From: Cavenderia fasciculata
Taxonomy: Eukaryota > Evosea > Eumycetozoa > Acytosteliales > Cavenderiaceae
NCBI RefSeq assembly: GCF_000203815.1
Contig: NW_004457635.1
Coordinates: forward strand, 62,001-126,000
Length of the DNA stretch: 64,000 bases
Direction of reading: 5' to 3'
The notes under the pieces are model-generated. The model was not told where the DNA came from, searched no databases, and was given only the letters and a program-made list of their open reading frames with translations. Made by a program: the position numbers and the translations under genes. Each line of letters begins with the position of its first letter. Position 1 is the first letter of the stretch. This document shows positions 56,223 to 64,000 of the stretch, piece after piece.

Positions 56223-58773
56223 AATGGTTTGTTTAATTAATATTATTGTTGTTGTTGGAAAAAGGGAGAAGGAGTTAGTGAGAAGTGGAATGCATTTGTC
56301 GTAAAGTAAAATGATATCAGATTAAGAGATTATGGATGATTGATTGTTGATGGTTATTGTTGGAGTTGTTGTGGTTATGGTTATGGTTGGGGTTGGATTG
56401 AAAGAAATAAATTTAGTTAGTTATGGTTAGTTTTAAATATATCCATTATTATTATTATTATTATTATTATGTGCATATAATATATTCCAAGTGTGGAGGA
56501 ATGTGATCAATCAATCAAACAAACAAACAATCAAACAAAAACACGACGACGCTGCTGTTTCAATCAATCAAAATCCCCAAATATCAAAACAAAATAAATA
56601 TGTGGTGATGCTGTGTGTGATATGATGGTCCAATAGAAATAAAATCCAAAACACAGTGTTTCAACCAATCTGTCCGACATCATCAATCGGCATCCAATCG
56701 ATCCGATGGGGAGGGGGGGTTGTCAAATAATGTGGGTGTTGGTGGAATCGTCTGTTACATACAATATTATTATTATTACTGGACTGCCTGTCTGCCTGTG
56801 TGTGTGTGTGTAAGATATTATTGATAGATTTCTAAACAACAAATTGTTCGTATCCCCCAAACATAACCACAACCTCCTACTGCTGCGCGGCTAACCCCAG
56901 ACTACTCTACTCTACTACAACTACAACCTTTTTCTATTTTATAGTTGTCAAGAAGAAGTTGTGATAAAATAAATATCTAGCAGCAGCAGTATAGTAGTAG
57001 TTAGGTTGTTTGAGTTTGACTGGATAGATGGAGAGTTGAGTTGAGTTGAGTTGGGTTGGGTTGGATTGGATATATATCTTGTTTGGTTGGAAGAAGAGGG
57101 AGTTATTTAAAAATCGTTAAGAGTGAGAGTGATCTTGCTTGTTGTTCCAAACTATTATATTTAAATATCCAATATTAATGTTTGTTGTCTTTGTTGTTGT
57201 TGTTGTTTTGAATATGTTGATCATCATCATAATCATCATAATAATCATGTTGTTGTTAGATAGATCCAAATTTGTTATGTTTAAATTATTATTATTATTA
57301 TTATTATTGTGTTATTGTTATTGGTGATCACTTTAAATTAAAGGGTGGTGGTGGTAACTCTAATACATCGCAACCCGGTAGTCGATGTAATATGACTTGC
57401 CAAGCAGAGGTATGACAATATATTATATATATATTAACAATAGTAATAGTAATAGTAAAACAAGATTGGAATATTTGATAGACTGTATAGGCTGACAACC
57501 AACCAACCACACCCCCCCCCCCCCCCCCCATACACATTGTGTGTATGTGTATATCGGAGCAAACAACGATCAAACCCGAATTTGAATGGGGGGTAGATGG
57601 TAGATGGAAGGGGTGGGAGGTGTATGTTGTTGTTCAATCACGCACACAACTAGTTTTGTGAACATAGAGGAGGAGTAGAGGAGAGGATTAATTAATAACC
57701 AGTCACAAGATTTGATTGACTGTTATGGAGCTCTATCTGTCGTAAAAAGTAAATCGATTCCCATTCATTCCCATAGAATAGCTTCCATAAGTTGTTTGAT
57801 GTTGGTAGAATGCCGTACTTCTATTTTAAACTTTTATGATAATGATAATCGTTTAACAACTTGTTATTATGACAATTGTCAACAAGTCATATACAATAGG
57901 AAGTTAAGAGGAGGAGAGAATTTGGTTGACCATGTAATAGATAGGACTATATACTGCTACTACTACTTTGATGGAATGATGACCAATTTGACAGCCATTT
58001 TTAATATATATATATATATTGTGGGGAGAGAGGAGAAGTAGAGGCACCCATGCAGCTGATTTTAAGTGAAGAGGATTGATTGATTGTTTGATGATGATGA
58101 TGAACACCCATCCCATCCCATCTCTTATCATAACAACGTTGGTTGGGGGAGGGGGGATGTGTGTTGTTTTATATCTGTACTGTATTGTATAATTATATCT
58201 GCCTTTGGTTGCATGATAAATATATAATATAATAACAGAAAAGAATATGTACACATATTCCAATAACAATCAACATTATTGATTGATTGATTGATCGCAT
58301 TGTAATTAAATTTACCTTTTTAACTGCTATCTGTACATATATATATATCTGAGACTATTAGTACTACTACCACCTTACTACAATGAATAGATAAAATGAA
58401 TGAATGATTTTAAAAGTCAGTTATTGTGAACAAAGATGGGAAAAAACGATAATGGCAATGACTTTTGATTGATAGATTGTTATTGAGGGGGAATGAATGA
58501 AACAGTAGTGTTGGGTGGGAATAATAATCGGTTGAATCGGCATCTATCTATCTTTCTATCGTGGACATTTAAATTAATTGGGTTCTGAGAACCGGTTTTT
58601 GCTGAAAAGGGATGCCTCTGTCAAAAAAGGGGGATACGTTTTTCGAAACGGTTTTCTTGTTCTCCCATTCAATGAAAGTCACAACACTACAATGGTAGAG
58701 TTACATGTGTTCTAAATTTGTTATATTTTATTTACATTTAAATGTTTGATTGATTAGGGATTCTGGATTATTA
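55718..58773. other. 3-kb gene-free region rich in simple repeats
   Basis: No convincing gene on either strand. Contents are a (GA)n run at 56193-56220, a G-rich patch at 56707-56720 (GGGGAGGGGGGG), TTGAG/GGTTG repeats at 57034-57066, an 18-C run at 57512-57529, ATT, TTG and TA microsatellites, and GATT repeats near 58275. It lies between the 5' end of the RhoGEF gene and the 3' end of the SET gene, and is the longest empty stretch of the window. A non-coding transcript or origin-like function cannot be judged from sequence alone. Confidence 0.55.
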
Positions 58774-60598
58774 TTATTGACCTAAATCTAAACTTAAACT
58801 ATAGATACGAGCATTCTCAAAGATGGTAATAGTATTGTTGATGAGAATGGTTGTCATGAGTTGGTTGTGAGTGGTGCAGGTGGATTGATCTCGTTTGGCT
58901 CCGAGTTGGAGGAGATGGCGATCGCATAGATCGGTCAAGAATTTGGAGACACGTTTGTTGTTTTGAAGAGAGACTGGTTCGTCGAGATGAAAGATATGGT
59001 TTTGGAGATTGGCGTCAATCTCTGATTTGGTCATCATCATGACACGCAGCGTTGTTAGATAGTTCCATGTAAATGGCATGGTTGGGTCGTTGACCACTTC
59101 GTACTTGCCTTGGCTGAGTCCGTTCTGAATGAGAATGTTTTCCTTGCGTTCAACGAGTCTCTCGTACTCGCGTTGTTCCTTGGCTGGTAGATGGTAGAAT
59201 GCCGATGGACGGAGAGGCGGTAGACTCGCCTCCGAGTCAATCTCGATGCCGTCCAAATGATTATTATCAATCACGAAACCATAGTAGTGGAGAAGAGTCG
59301 CATTGTTGTGCAGTCCGTACGATATAAACACCTGCTCACCCTTTTCAAACCGAGTGTCTGTATAGACACGATAGCAACGGTCCGCTGCGCAGTAGGATGC
59401 CATCGTCTTGACATTTGGATTGTGGTTGAATAGATCTGCCAGTGGTACAAGACATGCATTATCATTCTTGTCTTGAGTTGTATGTATTTTGGGTAGTTGC
59501 TGCTGCTGCTGCTTCTTGGACGATGCAGCAGCCGATACTTGATGATCGAGTCGTGGGTTGTAATAATAGGTACGTGTCTGAATCACACCCCATGCCCACA
59601 CATACATATTCAAGTCTACCAAATTAGCCAACACGTCTTGATGAAACACCACTTCATATCCATTGTTTGTCGGACACCCCAAATGAGATCGATGTTCCTC
59701 TTCTTCCTCCAAAATATCACCTTGATCATCTTTTACATAATCAAAACTTGGTAATGATCTAGTTGATGCAGATGGTGTATTCGTACCACTTGCACTCATC
59801 CTTCCAATATCACTACTACTATTTCGAAGGAATGATCCACTATTCTTGATAGATCCACTATTTCTAATAATAGGAGTACCAGTACTATTATTATGTAGAC
59901 TTGTACTACCATTAGTACTATTCTTTAATGTATTTCCACCACCACCACTACTTTTAAAAGTAGAGTTGTTATTATTGTCCAACTCGGAATGAGATGATAG
60001 TACTTTGAGAGTGAGGTGTGACTGTAATATCTCTTTGTACTGTTTATGACTATCCAACATTTCTTTGCGTAGTTTAGTTGCTTCATTTTTGTAGTAGGGA
60101 TAAGATAATTCACCAATCTCTGCATCGGTATAACTGACAGTTGTATTATACTCTTTTGGTATACAATCCAAATACCCATACCATCTAGATCGATTCCTTA
60201 TCAATCTTTCATAAATCAATTGAAAACATATAGTTTGTTTTGAATCTAATAGTTTTAATACTGTTTCTATATGTTCCTATAAAAAAATGGTATAAGTTAA
60301 TGAATATATTCAATTCATTTCGTTTCGTTTGTTTCATTCTTCTTTTTCATCTTACAAAAGGAGGTACAACAGATAGTATAGGTAATGAATGAATTAATAG
60401 TGATAGAGGTACTTCTACCAATAGATCACCACTTTCGATAGTTCGTTTAGCGATGACACCTCTGCCACCTCCACTATCACCGAAATCGTGTATCTCCATC
60501 ATCTCTTCATCCCATTTGACTCCATTCTTCTTTCCCCATTCTATCATCAATCTTTCTTGATGCTCTTGATTACTTATCTCTTTATTATTACTAATCAT
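58774..60598 (-). CDS. SET-domain lysine methyltransferase (SETD/Rubisco-LSMT type)
   Basis: Two exons (60598-60356 and 60276-58774) give 581 residues. The SET domain is split, as in SETD3/SETD4/SETD6. The N-terminal part has GGRGVIAKRTIESGDLLVEV (residues 44-63). A long Ser/Asn-rich insert covers about 150-240. The catalytic half then follows: ACLVPLADLFNHNPN, with the AdoMet-pocket Asn-His, and QVFISYGLHNNATLLHYYGF, with the catalytic Tyr. The final 150 residues resemble the helical substrate-binding domain of Rubisco LSMT (ILIQNGLSQGKYEVV, LRVMMMTKSEID). It transfers methyl groups from AdoMet to protein lysine (or His, as for SETD3). The substrate here is unknown. The start was chosen at MISNNKE, since upstream frame sequence is AT-rich non-coding. 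Confidence 0.88.
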
Positions 60599-60943
60599 CT
60601 CGATTGATAGATCTATTATCGATACGACAAAAAGTAAATAATAAAGTGAATAATGAAAACACACACAAAACTTGATTAATATTTTTTCATTAATAATTTT
60701 AATCACACTCTTCCAGTCACAGAGGTACTTCCAGTATTGCAATTCACTTTGTATATTGTATATTTATATATTTAATGTTATAAACTAATTTATTATTTGA
60801 ATTTGGTTATGAAAAATTGATTTCATAATTTGTTATATTTTTTTTAAGTAAATTAGGAGGTATAGTTGTAGTTGTAGTTGTAGTTGTAGTATCTGTTTGT
60901 TTATCTATATTATTATTATTATTATGTTATTTGTTTGTTTGTT
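60599..60943. other. Short spacer, no gene seen
   Basis: This is the SET gene promoter and exportin-2 3' flank. It contains a GTAGTT repeat at 60861-60890 and an ATT run. No gene was seen. Confidence 0.5.
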
Positions 60944-63901
60944 TTAGAGTAAAAACTTTTTAATATTTTCACCATTTTGACATTTTTGTAATAATTGATT
61001 GATTTGAGCAGAATGTTGTTGGTAGAGTGGTTTGACGTGTTGAGCAAAATAGGTTTTGTAATCAGAGATTTCAGCAACTGGATCGGTATCTGGCTTTTTG
61101 GTGAATTGGAGTTGAGCAAATGATGGTACGTAACCTTCAGCCGATTCGATAGCTTCTTGTTGATCTTCATTGGCTACACCAGCCTCACCGTTGGATGCAC
61201 CACCAGCTTCCTCTTCATTCAACAGCTTGTATTGACAATCGAGGATATGAACCCAAGCATCTTGAATGGAGGTGTACATCTCAGAGCTACAAAGCATTTG
61301 AGTCATGGCAACTGACAAGATCTTCTTTTCAATCTTTCCAGTAACCTTGTCAGAGGTGACAATCCAAACCTTGGCAATGATATCAGCCCATAATCCAACT
61401 CTAATCTTGTTGATGGTTTCAATAGTCTTTTGAATCGATAACTTGTGAATCACCAACCCAAGGAAAATAATAAAACATCTTAATAATTTTTCAGTCTTGT
61501 GTTTTGATACTCTTTCCAAAATGATTTCAAAAATTGGTTTCATATAATTTTCATACAATGCACTAAATAATATAAATAAATAAATATAGGTTAGTCAAAA
61601 CTACTATATATTCTTTTCTTCTTCTTTTTTTGTTTTTTAACATACAATGGTAAATTTTCAACAATTGATTCAACGATATAAAAACCTTCATGATCATTGA
61701 TGGGAGAGGCAATGAGAAGACGGAAGACACCAAGGATTGGTTCAATGTGACCCTTTTCGACGACAAAGGCACCGTCCTTTTTAAAGAATGCTTGGTAGAG
61801 ACGGACAAGTGGTGGGATGTTGGCTTGGTTCTTAAAGAGGTTTGGATGGTAGAGTGGGGCCAAGAGGTCACGGTAGGTTTGGAGGTTTTGTGGTGGAGCA
61901 TTTTCGACGAGGATAGAGAGCAATTGGAAGGTGTATGGGGTAAACTCTTGGACATCCTTGGAGAGGACGAGTGAAATGAGTGGAGTGACAATGGTAAAGG
62001 CTTCGGGACGGTCGGCAAACGACTTGAGGAGAGATCCAATAGCTTCGAAACAATAATGGTTAAAGGTGTGGTTGGTGGGGTTGTCAGCCTCGGCGACGAC
62101 AATCGAAGTGAATTTTTGGAGTAGATCGACGGTCAATTGGAGATCAATCTTGCCAATGAGCATCAAGACGATACGGACAACAGTACGCATAACACGTTCG
62201 TTTTGACGTGACTCTGGGAATCCCAACACACCAATGAGAAGACGCAAGAAATCACCAACATTTTGCAATACAAAGGCGACAGAGAGACGTGGTTGTTTGG
62301 TGGTAGGGTCACGTACAGTCAAAAGACGGTCGATACAGGTGGCGGCATAGGTGTGAATGACATAGTTGGGATTGGTCAAACATGGAGCAACCAACTTGGT
62401 GATGGCTTCAAAGTTTGGCAATTGGGTACGGAAAATGGTGATAAACTTGAGACAATCGGCCAACAAGATAGGGTTGGTTGTGGCGGCATTGGTAATCTCT
62501 GGTACAATCTCTGTCTCGAAAAACTGGACGATTGGAACGAGTGCGTTGGCAGTGGCAGTACCAGAGTCTGACTTGACGGCGAGTGCAGTGACGAGGAAGA
62601 TGGCGCTGTCCTTGGATGCCCAGTTGGCAGCTGGATTGGCACGGTATTCGGCCAAAAGGTTGTTAATGTCAACCGACAACATTTGTGTCACCTTTTGTTC
62701 ATAGTACTTTCTCAAACCCTTGACCAACTCGATAGAGGCACGACGACGAGTGTCACTGTCACTACCCTCGATATCACGACGAATGTATTCCGTTTGGTTG
62801 TCTTCAAACAACTCAACATCGGATTCTCTAAGCTTGATGTTTGGTGCAACAATATGTGAACAGATTTGTCTAAGTGTTCCTTCCTCTGCAAATAAACTGT
62901 GACGAATACTCATACTAACAGATCCAATAAATTTAATTGCTGAATATGTTAACTAAATAAATCAATAAAAAAGATGATTAAAAACAACATACAATACAAT
63001 CTAATCTATATTCTACTATTTTATACATACAGAATCATATCTAACTTCATTTGGTGTTTGTGATAATAATTCCCATACACCTCTTACAAATGGATCGAGG
63101 TATTGTGAAAATTCATCATCATACACTCCAATATATAAATTAACAATATCACAAACACTTGTATGGACTTGATTTAATAATGATGGTTCTTCGTCACTCT
63201 ATAGAATAACAAAAAGACAAGAGTAAGTAAATGAAATAATACAAATATAATAATTATATTTTTTTACCTTTGAATTAATTAAACCTGGATTAGTTGATCT
63301 ATAATTAAGATAGTATAAAAAGTCTGTTGAAAAGGTTTCAAGGTTATCTTCAAAGAACTCTGGTAAATCGACAGAACTCATTGATAAGAAAATCTCCAAT
63401 TGTAAATGAACCGATGTAAATAATGATTTGGCTTGTTCTTGTGTAAAGTTTGCTCCTGATTGTTTGATTAAATTTCCAGTTTTCTAGAAATAAAGAAAAG
63501 TTTGGAGTTTGAATAAATTATGAATATTATATATTATATTATATATTTATACATACGTTAAATAACTCTAAATATGGTTTTGGTAAAGTATCAAGAATCT
63601 CACGAAGTTCAAGTAATACCTGTTTATCAGAGGCAAGTGGACGATATTTGCATAAAAGAGTATTCAAGATTTCCAAAAGAGTATTGATGGTGTTGTAGTC
63701 GGTGGTTGAAGAGATCTTGTTCATGATATCACCCAAAAGTGATGGCCAATTGATTGGAAACTCTGCTTCACCAATAATGTTCATAGCTTCAATCAGTTGA
63801 CTCTTTACATTTGCTTGTTGTGTACGAAGAATGAGTTCTACCATACTTGCTTTGATTGTTTCCTTGTCCGATGGATAAATTGGATAATCTACTTGATCTC
63901 C
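60944..63901 (-). CDS. xpo2: Exportin-2 / CSE1 (importin-alpha re-exporter), 5' partial
   Basis: Five exons are visible (63901-63557, 63483-63268, 63198-63031, 62952-61646, 61562-60944) and encode the last 884 residues. The upstream exon or exons, roughly 90-100 residues with the importin-beta N-terminal Ran-binding part, lie beyond the window. The CSE1 signature is clear: AMNIIGEAEFPINWPSLLGD, the central LRQICSHIVAPNIKLRESDV then ELFEDNQTEYIRRDIEGSDS with DTRRRAS (the characteristic loop), and the C-terminal CSE1 helices including AVTKLVAPCLTNPNYVI-type repeats. With RanGTP it carries importin alpha back to the cytoplasm, completing the import cycle served by importin beta at 38 kb. The last residues (GENIKKFLL) end a Glu-rich C-terminus. 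Each exon phase matches. Confidence 0.95.
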
Positions 63902-64000
63902 CTATAAATATGATGATGATGATGATGATGATGATAAAGATGTGTGAGGTGTTAGCTATATACATCCATCCATATGATCATATGTCTGTGTTTTATGTGT

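Noticed and set aside
57712-58041. 109-codon open frame on the plus strand in the 3-kb empty region
   Set aside because: It ends in TA-repeat-coded residues, lacks any family motif, and has no good splice or codon pattern.
1-64000. tRNA, rRNA or other structured RNA genes
   Set aside because: I looked for tRNA T-arm patterns and paired arms on both strands. Sequences such as GATTCGAATC at about 48818 lack the rest of a tRNA.
1-64000. Retroelements or DNA transposons
   Set aside because: No reverse transcriptase, integrase or transposase motifs and no long terminal repeats were recognised. The repeats present are local duplications or simple sequence.

Overview
This is nuclear DNA of a dictyostelid social amoeba (Amoebozoa), species not determined. 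The evidence is very AT-rich intergenic DNA, short GT-AG introns of about 55-200 nt, Asn/Gln/Ser/Thr homopolymer runs in proteins, and dictyostelid-type families (cortexillin, FNIP-repeat proteins, ankyrin/F-box-like proteins, C2 proteins with Pro/Gln-rich heads). I worked out exon models by hand. For almost every gene the spliced length is a multiple of three and joins family motifs across the introns.

Layout. 0-11 kb: the 3' end of an unknown gene, a BaiN/HI0933-like flavoprotein, a phage-family-like protein (minus), a TrmO-type tRNA methyltransferase, COX10 heme O synthase (minus), a gene with a Cry-like helical bundle (minus) and a cortexillin (minus). 11-26.5 kb: a degenerate PARP with an embedded ubiquitin-interacting motif (minus), Hip1-related/Sla2, an ankyrin-type protein, a SNAP-25-like Qbc-SNARE (minus), ribulose-phosphate 3-epimerase with a 5-nt microexon, an OCA4-type pseudophosphatase and a C2-domain protein. 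26.6-41.3 kb: a second ankyrin-type protein (minus), a C2 paralogue, an FNIP-repeat protein (minus), an Ssz1/HSPA14-like Hsp70, a PX-C2 protein and importin beta.

41.3-53 kb is accessory. It holds small unknown genes, repeated gene fragments, a 24-bp tandem array, the ER chaperone BiP (minus), a partial copy of the neighbouring RhoGEF terminal exon, and a Crinkler-type NTPase/nuclease locus with an upstream SAM-like exon (minus). 53-64 kb: an armadillo-RhoGEF-PH protein (minus), a 3-kb gene-free stretch, a SET-domain lysine methyltransferase (minus) and exportin-2/CSE1 (minus, 5' end outside the window).

There is no operon logic. Many neighbours are divergently transcribed from shared 0.4-1 kb promoters. 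Two transport genes (importin beta and exportin-2, which recycles importin alpha), two Hsp70s with different jobs (ribosome-associated and ER) and two actin/membrane genes (cortexillin, Hip1r) lie near each other, but nothing shows co-regulation. The observations most worth a second look are the UIM-bearing pseudo-PARP, the Crinkler-type locus, the Cry-like gene, the phage-family homologue, the 39-bp inverted repeat straddling a splice donor, and the 5-nt microexon.
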